Both the position numbers and the translations under genes were made by a program. The notes under the pieces were generated by a model. That model made no database searches. It was given only the letters and a program-made list of their open reading frames with translations, and was not told the origin of the DNA. From Haloferula sp043729195 (lineage in GTDB: Bacteria; Verrucomicrobiota; Verrucomicrobiia; Verrucomicrobiales; Akkermansiaceae), in contig JAYTLR010000016.1 of the NCBI GenBank assembly GCA_043729195.1, forward strand, positions 62,001 to 126,000: a stretch of DNA of 64,000 nt. Direction: 5' to 3'. Below are positions 43,452-54,599 of the stretch, one piece after another (position 1 is the first letter of the stretch; each line of letters starts with the position of its first letter).

Positions 43452-43781
43452 TCAAGCGGGTGGCGTGGACCAAGACCAGCCGCAGCTCGGACAAGCCGGA
43501 TCTTCGCACGAGATGATCGTTCCACATTCGAGGCAGGCGACATCTTCCGAAACTTCCTGGCCGGCCCCGAGCGGCAGGGCGGTTGCGAGCGGCAGGAACC
43601 ATTGGAGAGAACCGCAGGCATTGCAGGCGAACACGTTCACCCGGCGGTCATTCTCGATGCTCACCAGCCCGGACAAGAGATCCACCCAGCCGTCGATCTT
43701 GGACGCGTGCCGGGTAAACTCATCTTTTCCGCAGTGCTTGCAGGTCAGGGGGATGCCCTGAATTCTGTAGTGGCTGGTCAT
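43452..43781 (-). CDS. Small zinc-ribbon protein (109 aa)
   Basis: Three Cys pairs are visible: CKHCGKDEF near residue 14, CNACGSLQWFLP in the middle, and CLECGTIISCEDPACPSCGWSW at the C-terminus. This matches small rubredoxin- or zinc-ribbon proteins with two metal sites and no transmembrane segment. Role unknown. It begins 14 bases after the nitroreductase stop and is likely co-transcribed with it. Confidence 0.75.
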   Translation of the reverse strand: MTSHYRIQGIPLTCKHCGKDEFTRHASKIDGWVDLLSGLVSIENDRRVNVFACNACGSLQWFLPLATALPLGAGQEVSEDVACLECGTIISCEDPACPSCGWSWSTPPA

Positions 43782-43795
43782 GCCGCAGCCACGGA

Positions 43796-44434
43796 TCAGC
43801 GGTGCTCAATGAGCTCCTCGAGCGGGAAGCGCGCCTTTGGGGTGGCGGCGTATTTGTCGCCAGCGGACCGATAGCCGGCGGCGCAGGCTACGGAAGCGGT
43901 ATAGCCGCTGCCGGAAAGCTCTAGCACCTCATCGTAGCCGGCGGGGTCGAAGCCTTCGATCGGGCAGGTATCGACGCCGACCATGGCGGCGGCGGTCATG
44001 AATTGGCCGAGCGCGATGTAGGTCTGCCGCGCGTTCCATGCGTGGCGTGCTTCGCGGTTCATGGCGGCGGCGAAGCTCAAGACGATGTTGCGGTAGCCTT
44101 CGAGCGTTGCCGGATCGCGGTCTTGCACGGCGGCCAGGCGGTTCATGAAACGGTCGACATCAGGCTCGGTCATGTCCGTCCGCGTGGTGAAGACCACCAG
44201 CCGGGCCGCATCGGTGATTTGCGACTGGTTCCACGAGTGCTGCCGGAGGCGGGCGCGGAGATCGGGGTCGTTGATGACAATGAATTTCCAAGGCTGGAGC
44301 CCGAACGACGACGGCGCAAGCACCAGCGCCTGCTCAAGCACTTCCCAGGTCTCATCCGCGATCTTGCGTTCGGGATCGAACTGCTTGGTGGCGTAGCGGA
44401 AGTGAAGTGCGGCGAGGAGATCGGAGGGGGACAT
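43796..44434 (-). CDS. Nitroreductase family NAD(P)H-dependent oxidoreductase (212 aa)
   Basis: The FMN-binding start (LHFRYATKQFDPERKI) and LAPSSFGLQPWKFIVI are typical of NfsB-like nitroreductases, as are NARQTYIALGQFMTAAAMVGVDTCPIEGFDP and the C-terminal AAGYRSAGDKYA..PKAR. These homodimeric flavoenzymes reduce quinones, nitro compounds or flavins using NAD(P)H in the cytoplasm. Substrate unknown. The gene starts next to the GTCGGTGA tandem repeat. Confidence 0.92.
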   Translation of the reverse strand: MSPSDLLAALHFRYATKQFDPERKIADETWEVLEQALVLAPSSFGLQPWKFIVINDPDLRARLRQHSWNQSQITDAARLVVFTTRTDMTEPDVDRFMNRLAAVQDRDPATLEGYRNIVLSFAAAMNREARHAWNARQTYIALGQFMTAAAMVGVDTCPIEGFDPAGYDEVLELSGSGYTASVACAAGYRSAGDKYAATPKARFPLEELIEHR

Positions 44435-44442
44435 GGGAAGGC

Positions 44443-44520
44443 CGGTGAAGTCGGTGAGTCGGTGAGTCGGTGAGTCGGTGAAGTCGGTGAGTCGGTGAAG
44501 TCGGTGAAGTCGGTGAAGTC
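44443..44520. repeat. GTCGGTGA/GTCGGTGAA minisatellite
   Basis: About eight tandem units of 8 or 9 bases (GTCGGTGA or GTCGGTGAA) fill the gap between nitroreductase and lptD. Just after it, 44528-44560 carries CTTGGCACTTGG and ACTTGGAACTTC motifs also seen at 54802-54830. There is no spacer diversity, so it is not CRISPR. Confidence 0.8.
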
Positions 44521-44566
44521 TGCCTTAACTTGGCACTTGGCACTTCTTACTTGGAACTTCTCCGGC

Positions 44567-47137
44567 TCACTGCGCGTCGAGCTTGAAGGGCAGGGAGGCG
44601 GAGGGGAAATCCTTGAGGGTGATGCTGAAGATGACCCCAAACTCATCCTGATAGAGATTGTCGCGGTGGGTGATGCCCATCGAGGCGACCCAGTGGTTGA
44701 AGTCGCGGTGGACAGTGTACTGCTGGACTTCCAGAGTGCCGTCATCGAGTTCCCAGAGCTGGAATGCCCCGACGCCCCAGTTCTCGCTGAGCCGGGCGTA
44801 GGCGCGGACGTCGATGCGATGGGAATCGGTCAGCACGGGGTGGTTGTCGAGGACGCGGTGGCCGACGGAAAATTCGAGGTTCTCGTTCGGCATGAAGCGG
44901 GCGCGGGCGGCGACTTCGGAGAAGCCGGAACCGTCGTCGATGACCGGGAATTGGGTCTCCAAGTTCATCCCGAACCAGGGGAGCGGATTCCACTTCAGGT
45001 CGTTGTAAAGATTGGAGAAATTCCGGTTGTAGTCGGGGTCGGTGATGAAGGCGTCGAAGTAGGTGTCCATCGAGAGCCAGTCATAGCTTTGGCCGTCGCG
45101 CTTGGTGATGAGCTTGTTCCGCATGCCGAGGCGGATGATGCTCCAGTCGCGGAGGCTGTCGATGGCGGTGAAGCTTGGCACGGCCAGCGGTTGCGGGCGG
45201 GTGCTGAAGGTTTCGCGATCGACGGCGGGGAAGAGCGGGTCGAGGTCGTCGGTCGAGATATAGGAAAAGCGGGCGTAAGGCTGGATGACATGCAGCAGGC
45301 CATCGAGCCCGACGCGGCGGTCGATCACGTCGCCGAGGTCTTTGGAGAATTTCATCGAGGCCTCCATGCTGGCGTGGAGGTGGGTTCGGTCGATGGATTT
45401 CGAGGGGCCGCTGACGTCGGAGTAGCGGCTGTAGCCGATGCCGAGTTCCGGGGTCAGATTGAGCCAGCCGCCGATATTGGTCGGCATCGAGAGTTCCTGA
45501 TAGGTGTGGAAGCGGTTGTAGCCGGGGCTGAAGAGCTGCTCGGTGAGGCCGGGTATGGCGGCGCTGCCGGGTGGCAGCGAGCGGATGGCCTGGATGAGCT
45601 GGCGCTCGTAGGTGGGGAGCTGGGCGAGCAGCAGCGACACCGCCGGATCCCCGGCGGGCAGGGTGAGCAGCGGGCGGATGGCGGACAGCGAGGCGCTGCC
45701 GATTTCCTCCTCGACGAAGGACAGCGATACCGAGCCTTCGTGGAGGATGGGCAGGTCGAACAACGGCCGCCGGGCGAAGTCGAGGGCGATTTCCGGTGAG
45801 CGGGTGTCAGAGCGATAAAACTCGTTCGGACGGAAGCGACCGTAGAGGCTGAAAAGGGTGCCATCGTCGCGGCGGAAGAGGCCGAGGGTGTTGTCCGGGT
45901 TCGGGTCGACGCGGAAGAGGTCGGGGTTGAAGTCCTCGAGGTAGTAGTTGTCGCTGAGAGCGTTAAGGTTGGCATCGACGCGCCATTCGGCGTCCTTTTC
46001 CAGCTCCAGCGGGATGCGGTGCTGGAGGGCGATGCGGTAGCGGTCCTCGTTGACGAAGCCGCGGGTGATGCCGGTGCGGCTGACGTCGGGATTGAGGTCG
46101 TTGGTGTAGTAGGCGGAGAGGCCGGTGAGGTTTGGATTGTCCTCTTGGCGGGTATCGAGCAGGTCGACCCCGGTGCCGACGCCGCGGCGGGTGCGGAGGT
46201 CGAAATGCCAGCGGGAGAGCAGCCAGGCGTCCTCGTTTTCGCCGGTCTCGGGGTTCGGCTTGCCGCCGAGCATGATGCCGTAGCTGTTGAGGAGGAAAGC
46301 ACCCCAGTTCGAGCGCGCGCCGGGGACGAAGTGGTAGCCGAGTTCGCTATCGAGCGGTTGGGAAAGATAGGGCAGCCAAAAGATCGGCGTGTCTCCGGCG
46401 TAGAGGCGGAGGTTCTTGAAGGTGACCTTGTCCTCGGGATAGACGGTGGTCTCCGAGGCCCGGAGCCAGAAGGCAGGGTTCTCGACATCGTGGGTGGTGA
46501 CGCCGGCATCCTGGCCGACGTAAACCTGCTTGCCGTCGCGTTGCTCGACGGTGAAGCGGCCGGCTTCCAAGATGATCGGGTCCACCCCGGCGCGAAGGCC
46601 GGAGGCATCGACTCTTTCCTCGCCCCAGTAGTAGATCATTTCCTGGCCGCGCTGGAGGAGGTTGCCGTTGTAAACGCTGACGTCGCCGGTGAGGGTGATG
46701 GTTTCCGCTTTGGTATCGGCGACGGCGTGGTCGGCGAAGACTTCGAGCCCTTGGGCCGTGGTCATTTTCACCGCGCCGTCGACGTAGAATTTCTGCTCCG
46801 TGCCATTCCAGCGGGCCTTCTCGGAGCGGAGCTTCATGCCGTTCTCGGTGCTGGCTTCGAAGGGGCCGGAGAAGGTGGCGATCTTCGTCTTGGCGTCGTA
46901 GGCGGTGGACGGGCCGAGGTCTCGGATCGCCACGTTTTTCGGCATATCCGGGATGGTGCCGGTGTTGCCGGGCAGCATCTGCATCCCTTCCGGGAGGGGC
47001 ACCGGGGTGATCGGAAGGGGCGCACCCGCGGCAGGTGGTGCCTCCGCGGCGGGAGCCGGGGCGACGGGGACCTCAGGAATCTGCCCGGCGAGCGGCAAGG
47101 TGGTGGCAAATATGGCGGGGAGAACGGCGACCCTCAT
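44567..47137 (-). CDS. lptD: LPS-assembly outer-membrane protein LptD (856 aa)
   Basis: LptD is the beta-barrel that inserts lipopolysaccharide into the outer leaflet. A signal segment (RVAVLPAIFATTLPLAG) is followed by an unusual Pro/Ala-rich linker of about 35 residues, an OstA/LptA-like beta-jellyroll (about 80-210; TAYDAKTKIATFSGPFEAST, LEVFADHAVADTKAETITLTGDV) and a C-terminal barrel (about 260-850; WLPYLSQPLDSELGYHFVPG, and many aromatic-alternating strands). ATG 47137 is chosen for the signal; the frame is open further upstream. The barrel does not end in Phe but in LDAQ. The gap to the divergent TIGR01777 gene is 94 bases. Confidence 0.88.
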   Translation of the reverse strand: MRVAVLPAIFATTLPLAGQIPEVPVAPAPAAEAPPAAGAPLPITPVPLPEGMQMLPGNTGTIPDMPKNVAIRDLGPSTAYDAKTKIATFSGPFEASTENGMKLRSEKARWNGTEQKFYVDGAVKMTTAQGLEVFADHAVADTKAETITLTGDVSVYNGNLLQRGQEMIYYWGEERVDASGLRAGVDPIILEAGRFTVEQRDGKQVYVGQDAGVTTHDVENPAFWLRASETTVYPEDKVTFKNLRLYAGDTPIFWLPYLSQPLDSELGYHFVPGARSNWGAFLLNSYGIMLGGKPNPETGENEDAWLLSRWHFDLRTRRGVGTGVDLLDTRQEDNPNLTGLSAYYTNDLNPDVSRTGITRGFVNEDRYRIALQHRIPLELEKDAEWRVDANLNALSDNYYLEDFNPDLFRVDPNPDNTLGLFRRDDGTLFSLYGRFRPNEFYRSDTRSPEIALDFARRPLFDLPILHEGSVSLSFVEEEIGSASLSAIRPLLTLPAGDPAVSLLLAQLPTYERQLIQAIRSLPPGSAAIPGLTEQLFSPGYNRFHTYQELSMPTNIGGWLNLTPELGIGYSRYSDVSGPSKSIDRTHLHASMEASMKFSKDLGDVIDRRVGLDGLLHVIQPYARFSYISTDDLDPLFPAVDRETFSTRPQPLAVPSFTAIDSLRDWSIIRLGMRNKLITKRDGQSYDWLSMDTYFDAFITDPDYNRNFSNLYNDLKWNPLPWFGMNLETQFPVIDDGSGFSEVAARARFMPNENLEFSVGHRVLDNHPVLTDSHRIDVRAYARLSENWGVGAFQLWELDDGTLEVQQYTVHRDFNHWVASMGITHRDNLYQDEFGVIFSITLKDFPSASLPFKLDAQ

Positions 47138-47231
47138 CGTGCGCGGATGAGACGGGGTCCCCGGATTCAAGTAAAGGTCAAAGCCGGAAAGCGGTTGCGG
47201 GAAATTAGGAAGGCCGGATGATCCATCCATC

Positions 47232-48128
47232 ATGAGCGGGAATTTGGGGATCGTGGGTGCGTCCGGTTTCATCGGGCGGGAGTTGGCGCGGCAGGCGACC
47301 AAGGCGGGCTGGCGGGTCTGCGGATTCAGCCGCAGCGCGCGCGGGCCGGAGGAGTGGATCCCATTGTGGCGCGCCTGGTCGGACGTCCCTGATCTCCGCG
47401 GGCTGGATGCGCTGGTGAATCTGGCGGGCGAGCCGGTGAATCGTCGCTGGACGGCGGAGCGGCGGGTGCTTTTCCACGACAGCCGGATCGGCGTGACCCG
47501 GCGGATCGCGGCGGGCTTGGAAGTCCTGCATGCGGCGGAGCGGCCGCGAGTGCTGGTGAATGCCTCGGCGGTGGGGATTTATGGCGACCGGGGCGACGAG
47601 ATTTTGGAAGAGGGCGCGACGGCGGGTAGCGGCTATTTGGCGGATCTGTGCCGCGATTGGGAGAAATCGGCGGATGCGGTGGCGGGGCTGGGCCTGCGGG
47701 TGATGAAATGGCGGATCGGCGTGGTGCTCGGGCGGGAAGGGGAGGCCTTCAAGCAGATGATGATTCCGTTCCGGCTCGGTGTCGGCGGACGACTGGGGTC
47801 CGGGCGGCAGTGGATGCCGTGGATCCATGTCGACGACTTGGCGGCGTCGATGCTTCACGGGATCGGCCACGCAAATCTAGCCGGCCCGGTTAACGGAACC
47901 GCGCCCGAGCCGGAGCGGAATGCCGACTTCACGCGGAAACTGGCCAAGGCGGTGCATCGGCCAGCAATCTTCCCCGCGCCGCCGTTTGCTCTGAAGTTGC
48001 TGCTGGGCGAGTTCGCTGGCGTGGTGCTGGCCAGCCAGCGGGCGGTGCCGCGGGCGCTGTTGGAGAGCGGGTTCAAGTTCCGGTATCCGACGCTGGACGC
48101 TGCGTTGTTGGATTTGCTCAAGCCTTGA
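47232..48128 (+). CDS. TIGR01777 family NAD(P)-dependent epimerase (298 aa)
   Basis: The extended short-chain dehydrogenase fold has IVGASGFIGRELARQ (Rossmann GxxGxxG), LVNLAGEPVNRRWT (family signature), VLVNASAVGIYGDRGDE with the YxxxK-like Tyr, and the C-terminal DUF1731 (LGEFAGVVLASQRAVPRALLESGFKFRYPTLDAAL). The enzyme's substrate is not known; relatives include YfcH. The HAD gene follows after 47 bases in the same direction. Confidence 0.9.
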   Translation: MSGNLGIVGASGFIGRELARQATKAGWRVCGFSRSARGPEEWIPLWRAWSDVPDLRGLDALVNLAGEPVNRRWTAERRVLFHDSRIGVTRRIAAGLEVLHAAERPRVLVNASAVGIYGDRGDEILEEGATAGSGYLADLCRDWEKSADAVAGLGLRVMKWRIGVVLGREGEAFKQMMIPFRLGVGGRLGSGRQWMPWIHVDDLAASMLHGIGHANLAGPVNGTAPEPERNADFTRKLAKAVHRPAIFPAPPFALKLLLGEFAGVVLASQRAVPRALLESGFKFRYPTLDAALLDLLKP

Positions 48129-48175
48129 TTCCGCTTGCGGGGCGAGTTGGCGGCTGTTTCGCTTCGCGCCGCTCC

Positions 48176-49057
48176 ATGGCCGCTCCCCAAAACACCATCG
48201 CGCTGGTCTTTGACTACGACCAGACGCTCAGTCCACGCTACATGCAGGACGACGTGCTCTTCCCGGAATTCGGGATCGATCCGGCGCAGTTCTGGAAGAA
48301 ATGCAACACGCTGGTCACCGAACATCAATGGGACGGCGAGTTGGCCTATTTGAAGTGCATCCTCGACTACCTCCAGATGGACCAGGTCTCGAATGCCCGG
48401 CTCAAGCAGCTTGGTGCGGGCCTGACCTTCTTCCCCGGCGTGGCTGAGATGTTCGACACCCTGCCGGCCATCTGTCTCGGCCACGACCACGAGCTGGCGG
48501 GAGTGAAGATCGAGTTCTACATCATTTCCTCCGGCCTCAAGGCGCTGCTCGACGGCAGCAAGCTGGCCCCGAAGGTGAAGGCGATCTTCGGCTGCGAGTT
48601 CGGCGAGGATTCACAGGGCTGCATCAGTTTTCCAAAGCGGGCGATCTCGCACACGACGAAGACCCAGTTCCTGTTCCGCATCAACAAGGGCATGCTGGAG
48701 CACAACCAGGACGTGAACGACCACATGCCCTCGGACCTGCGGCCGGTGCCTTTCGAGAACATCGTGTATGTCGGCGACGGCCCGACCGACGTCCCGTGCT
48801 TCACGCTAATGAACAAGAGCGGCGGGCACGCGATCGCCGTGTACAATCCCGACGACGCGAGCGGCCGCAGTTTTCGCAAATGCTACCAGCTCTCCGCCCA
48901 TGCCGGACGGGTGAAGCACATCGCTCCCGCCGACTACCGGCAGGGCAGCCATTTGTGGCTGCTGCTCGCCGAGATGGTCCGGGAGATCGCCGACCGCATC
49001 CTGCGCCGCCGTTCCGAAGAACGCGAGAACGCCACTGTTGCCGCGCCGACGTTCTGA
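48176..49057 (+). CDS. HAD-superfamily hydrolase, phosphoserine-phosphatase-like (293 aa)
   Basis: Motif I DYDQTLSP (D-x-D-x-T with the nucleophile) and motif IV VYVGDGPTDVPCF are plain. A long cap lies between motif I and motif II (FYIISSGLKALL). These residues define a Mg-dependent phosphatase of the PSP/UMPH-like subgroup; the phosphate ester is unknown. ATG 48176 follows a short gap from the epimerase gene. It sits 11 bases before mpl, so the epimerase, HAD and mpl genes may be one operon. Confidence 0.85.
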   Translation: MAAPQNTIALVFDYDQTLSPRYMQDDVLFPEFGIDPAQFWKKCNTLVTEHQWDGELAYLKCILDYLQMDQVSNARLKQLGAGLTFFPGVAEMFDTLPAICLGHDHELAGVKIEFYIISSGLKALLDGSKLAPKVKAIFGCEFGEDSQGCISFPKRAISHTTKTQFLFRINKGMLEHNQDVNDHMPSDLRPVPFENIVYVGDGPTDVPCFTLMNKSGGHAIAVYNPDDASGRSFRKCYQLSAHAGRVKHIAPADYRQGSHLWLLLAEMVREIADRILRRRSEERENATVAAPTF

Positions 49058-49068
49058 ATAGAACCCAC

Positions 49069-50454
49069 ATGTCCGATCAAAAGCATTTCCATTTCACCGG
49101 CGTCTGCGGGACGGCCATGGGCGCGGTGGCCGTTGCGATGAAGCGCAAGGGCTTCACCGTCACCGGTTCCGACAACAACGTTTATCCGCCGATGTCGGAC
49201 TTCCTGCGCGGCGAGGGGATCACGATCACCGAAGGCTACCGGGCGGAGAATTTGCCCGCCGGGGCGGATGTCATCGTCATCGGCAACGCGATCAGCCGCG
49301 GCAACGAAGAGGCCGAGGCCGCGCTGTCCCGCAAGCTGCTCTACCAGTCCCTGCCGGAAGTGATGAAAGAGCACTTCCTGCGCGGGAAGCGGAACTACGT
49401 GGTGTCCGGCACCCACGGCAAGACGACCACCAGCGCGATGCTCGCGTGGCTGTTCCTGTCCGCCGGGCGCGATCCCGGCTGGATGATCGGCGGGCTGCCG
49501 AAAAACCTCGGGCGCGGTGCGAATTTCACGGAGTCCGACTTCAACGTGCTGGAAGGCGATGAATACGACACGGCCTTCTTCGACAAGCGCTCGAAGTTCC
49601 TCCACTACCTGCCGGAAGTCGCAGTGGTGAACAACATCGAGTTCGACCACGCCGACATCTACGCGAACCTCGACGAGATCAAGCTGACCTTCCGCCGCCT
49701 GCTCAACGTGGTGCCGCGGACCGGCCTGGCGATCATCAACGGTGATGAACCGAACTGCCTCGACGTGGCAGCCAATGCGCCGTGCCCGGTGCGGACGGTC
49801 GGTTTCGGAGAAAGCTGCGAGATGCGGATCTCCGAAATGAAGTACGAGGTGGACCGTAGTTCCTTCACGCTGGACGGAGAAAGATACTCGCTGCGGATGA
49901 CCGGTGAATTCAATGTCCGCAACGCCGCGATGGCGGTGGCAGCGGCGTCCTTCGCCGGTCTCTCCCCGGACGAGATCCGCGCGGGGCTGGAAAGCTTCGA
50001 CGGCGTGGCGAGGCGGCAAGAACTCCGCGGCGAGGCGGGCGGGGTGAAGGTGATCGATGACTTCGCGCACCACCCGACCGCGATCAAGCTGGCGGTCGGC
50101 AGCCTGCGGCAGCGCTACCCGGACAGCCGCCTGTGGATCCTGTTCGAGCCGCGCTCTAACACCACCCGCCGCGCGGTCTTCCAGAACGAACTCGCGGAGG
50201 CGCTGGCCCTTGCGGATCAAGCGGTGATTTCAGAGATCACCGACTTGCAGAAGATCCCGGAGAACGACCGGCTCGATCCGGACAAGCTCGCCGCGGACAT
50301 CGCGCGGCACGGCGGGCATGGCCGCTACATCCACACGGTGGACGACATCGTCGCGACGGTGGTCGCGGAAGCCAAGCCGGGCGACGTGGTCGCTGTGCTC
50401 AGCAACGGCGGCTTTGGCGGGATCCACAAGAAGCTGCTGGAGCGACTGGGGTAG
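49069..50454 (+). CDS. mpl: UDP-N-acetylmuramate:tripeptide ligase Mpl (461 aa)
   Basis: Mpl joins the recycled murein tripeptide L-Ala-gamma-D-Glu-meso-DAP to UDP-MurNAc, feeding it back into cell-wall synthesis. The Mur-ligase layout is complete: N-terminal HFTGVCGTAMGAVAVAMKRKG (UDP-MurNAc binding), the P-loop GTHGKTTTSAM, the LEGDEYDTAFFDKRSKFLHY segment specific to Mpl rather than MurC, NNIEFDHADIY, and DDFAHHPTAIK in the C-terminal domain. Presence of this gene confirms a peptidoglycan wall with recycling. ATG 49069 gives a normal start. Confidence 0.93.
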   Translation: MSDQKHFHFTGVCGTAMGAVAVAMKRKGFTVTGSDNNVYPPMSDFLRGEGITITEGYRAENLPAGADVIVIGNAISRGNEEAEAALSRKLLYQSLPEVMKEHFLRGKRNYVVSGTHGKTTTSAMLAWLFLSAGRDPGWMIGGLPKNLGRGANFTESDFNVLEGDEYDTAFFDKRSKFLHYLPEVAVVNNIEFDHADIYANLDEIKLTFRRLLNVVPRTGLAIINGDEPNCLDVAANAPCPVRTVGFGESCEMRISEMKYEVDRSSFTLDGERYSLRMTGEFNVRNAAMAVAAASFAGLSPDEIRAGLESFDGVARRQELRGEAGGVKVIDDFAHHPTAIKLAVGSLRQRYPDSRLWILFEPRSNTTRRAVFQNELAEALALADQAVISEITDLQKIPENDRLDPDKLAADIARHGGHGRYIHTVDDIVATVVAEAKPGDVVAVLSNGGFGGIHKKLLERLG

Positions 50455-50462
50455 GGAAGGTT

Positions 50463-51326
50463 CTACATCCCCGCGAGCCGGTGATTCATCGCCACGGATT
50501 TCCGCAGGGCGCGCATCACATCGATCATCGGGATGTGGCCCTTCGCAGCGCTGCGGCACTGGTCGCTGATGAAGGCGTTGCGGCTGACGTGGCGGCCGAT
50601 CTCGCTGAAGAGTTGCCGCATTTGCGTGTCGATCAGGCCGAGTTGGGCCTTGTGGGAGGAGATGTCGCGGTTGGCCTGCCCGATTTGTTGGAAGGCAACC
50701 GAGGCTTCGGCGCGGTGCTTCCGGCGTTCCTCGGTGAGCTGGGTGTCGATCGCATCGACCTCCGCATCGCCCTCGGCGATCCTGGCGGCCACCCGGTCGC
50801 GATCCACCTTGAGTTCGGTGAAGCGGTTCTTGAGCTCAAGCATGCGGCTCCGGGTCTTCTCGATCGCTTCGCTGGTGCCTTCGCGCTGCATGACCTCGAG
50901 CTTCATTTTCAAGCCGTCATAGATCCGCCGGATTTCCCGGGCCTGCTGGATCACGGAATCCCGCTCCTTTGCCAGTTTCTCCAATCCGGTGAGCAGTTCG
51001 ATCCGATGCTCTTCCAGCTCCTGCTGGGGTTCGGATTTCGCGCCGAGCAGGTTGGAGCGCTGCTCGTGGGCATCGGCCAGGATCAATTCCGCCTCCGAAA
51101 GCTTCTCCCGGATTTCGCCGCGCTCCTTGATGAGCTTGCGGAGGTTCCAATATTCCACGCCAAGCTCCTCGACATCCTCGACCCGTTCCCACACCGACTG
51201 CCCGAGCACCTGTTCGGCCTCGCGGAGCAGGTGCATCTCGCTCGCGGCTTCGGCCATGCGGCGCTGCCGGCGATTGACACCGAAGGCCTGGACGATACGG
51301 GCGAAGATGTAGCGGGTGGTCGTCAT
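50463..51326 (-). CDS. Unknown coiled-coil protein encoded behind acs (287 aa)
   Basis: Apart from short ends the protein is a long heptad-rich helix (about 60-230: LRKLIKERGEIREKLSEAEL, IEKTRSRMLELKNRFTEL). The N-terminus (RYIFARIVQAFGVNRRQRR) is basic and amphipathic. No catalytic motif, signal peptide or membrane helix is seen; it resembles a scaffolding or PspA-like protein, but I do not assign a family. It starts 3 bases after the acs stop and so should be made with acetyl-CoA synthetase. It converges with mpl, 8 bases away. Confidence 0.7.
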   Translation of the reverse strand: MTTTRYIFARIVQAFGVNRRQRRMAEAASEMHLLREAEQVLGQSVWERVEDVEELGVEYWNLRKLIKERGEIREKLSEAELILADAHEQRSNLLGAKSEPQQELEEHRIELLTGLEKLAKERDSVIQQAREIRRIYDGLKMKLEVMQREGTSEAIEKTRSRMLELKNRFTELKVDRDRVAARIAEGDAEVDAIDTQLTEERRKHRAEASVAFQQIGQANRDISSHKAQLGLIDTQMRQLFSEIGRHVSRNAFISDQCRSAAKGHIPMIDVMRALRKSVAMNHRLAGM

Positions 51327-51329
51327 GCG

Positions 51330-53285
<1,956 letters not shown>

Positions 53286-53364
53286 GGGTGCCTTTGGGTT
53301 CGCGGCCAGAGGCTAAGCTGGCGGGCGTGCGGAAAGCTACTCGGCGACTTTCGCGGGGCGCGAC

Positions 53365-54264
53365 TCAAAATTTCCGTTTCGGAGCCCGCTTGGTCGTCTT
53401 TTTCGCGGTCTTCCGGGCGGATAGCGGACGGGAGTCGGCCGGGGCGCGGCGCGAGGCCTTCGCGGGCGGTTTCGAGCGGTCGGAAATGGCCGATTGCCGG
53501 GTCGCCTTCTTGGCGACTTTCTTGGCCGCCTTGACGGCCGGGCGCCGCCCGGGCTTGGGCTTCGGATTGACCTGGAGGCGGGCGATTTCCTTGGCATCGA
53601 GCGGTCGCCAGCCGCCGAGCGGGAGGTCGTCGAGTTCGAGGGTGCCGATGCGGACGCGGACCAGTTTCTGCACCTGATAGCCGAGGGCCAGGAACATCAT
53701 GCGGATCTGCCGTTTCAGGCCGGTTTCGAGGACGATCCGGTAGCGCCGCGACGAAAGTCGATCCACCGCCTTGGCGCGCATCCGGTTCTTTTCGACGAAG
53801 ATGCCGGAGCGAAAGAGATCGAGGTGCTCGTTGAGGACTGGCTGGTTGGAGGTGACGAGATACTCCTTCTCCACCATCTTCGACGGATGCATCAGCGTCT
53901 GGGAAAGATCGCCGTCGTTGGTGAGCACGAGCAGGCCTTCCGAGTCGCGGTCGAGTCGGCCGACGTGATGGAGGTGCTGGAGGATGGGCGGGAGGATCGT
54001 GTAAATCGTATCTCGCCCCAGTTCGTCCTCGCGCGAGCAGACGTAGCCGCGCGGCTTGAAGAACATCACGGTGTTGGTCTCCTTCTCCAGCACGCGTTTG
54101 CCGTCGACCTTCACGAAGTCGCCGGGCTCGACGCGATGGGCTGGGTTGAGGATCGGCTTGCCGTTGATTTCGACGTGGCCTTCCTGCACCCGCGCGTCGC
54201 AGGAGCGGCGCGAGCCGACGCCACAGGAGGCGAGGTATTTGTTCAATCGGATACCTTCGGGCAT
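53365..54264 (-). CDS. Pseudouridine synthase, RsuA/RluB family (299 aa)
   Basis: An S4 RNA-binding domain at the N-terminus (IRLNKYLASCGVGSRRSCDARVQEGHV) precedes the catalytic domain with GRLDRDSEGLLVLTNDG (catalytic Asp) and LKRQIRMMFLALGYQVQKLVRVRIGTL. Enzymes of this family make pseudouridine in rRNA (RluB, RluF or RsuA type); the exact uridine cannot be told. The last 75 residues are an Ala/Lys/Arg-rich tail (KAAKKVAKKATRQS, KKTTKRAPKRKF) like that of many verrucomicrobial RNA-binding proteins. Confidence 0.9.
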   Translation of the reverse strand: MPEGIRLNKYLASCGVGSRRSCDARVQEGHVEINGKPILNPAHRVEPGDFVKVDGKRVLEKETNTVMFFKPRGYVCSREDELGRDTIYTILPPILQHLHHVGRLDRDSEGLLVLTNDGDLSQTLMHPSKMVEKEYLVTSNQPVLNEHLDLFRSGIFVEKNRMRAKAVDRLSSRRYRIVLETGLKRQIRMMFLALGYQVQKLVRVRIGTLELDDLPLGGWRPLDAKEIARLQVNPKPKPGRRPAVKAAKKVAKKATRQSAISDRSKPPAKASRRAPADSRPLSARKTAKKTTKRAPKRKF

Positions 54265-54324
54265 CGGGGAAGCGGGTAGGAGTGGGATGGGAGCGGGGCC
54301 GGAGATGATGGGGTCCAGAAACGC

Positions 54325-54360
54325 AAAAGGCGCAGACCCTTGCGGGAGCTGCGCGCCTGC
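54325..54360 (-). terminator. Rho-independent terminator after the small basic protein gene
   Basis: On the minus strand, GCGCAG (54354-54349) and CTGCGC (54335-54330) form a stem around a short loop, followed by CTTTT (54329-54325). Confidence 0.55.
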
Positions 54361-54382
54361 GGAAAGACGGGAGGTCCCGGCT

Positions 54383-54538
54383 TCAGTCCTCGCCCTTGGT
54401 CTTGGGGAGGCCGATCGCGCTGCGACCTTCCTTCCACTGACCGCGCTCCTTGAGGAGCTTGACGCGTTCGAAGCGCTTCATGACGGAGCGTTTGCCTGCG
54501 GCGGAACCGGCTGCTTTGAGACTGCTGTGCTTGGACAT
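54383..54538 (-). CDS. Chlamydia/Verrucomicrobia-type small basic protein (51 aa)
   Basis: The product MSKHSSLKAAG...KRSVMKRFERVKLLKERGQW, ending in GLPKTK, matches the small basic protein family restricted to the Chlamydiae/Verrucomicrobia lineage, thought to be ribosome-associated. It is short, strongly basic and soluble. It is the best lineage marker in the window. Its terminator lies just downstream. The repeat-rich stretch 54600-54830 lies upstream of its start. Confidence 0.8.
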   Translation of the reverse strand: MSKHSSLKAAGSAAGKRSVMKRFERVKLLKERGQWKEGRSAIGLPKTKGED

Positions 54539-54599
54539 GGGAAAGTGGATGTTTACGAGGCGGGGCGGGGCTTTTAGGGGCGGGGTGGCGGGATGGCAA

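Noticed and set aside
44443..44520. Possible CRISPR array
   Set aside because: Units are 8-9 bases in direct tandem without unique spacers and there are no cas genes.
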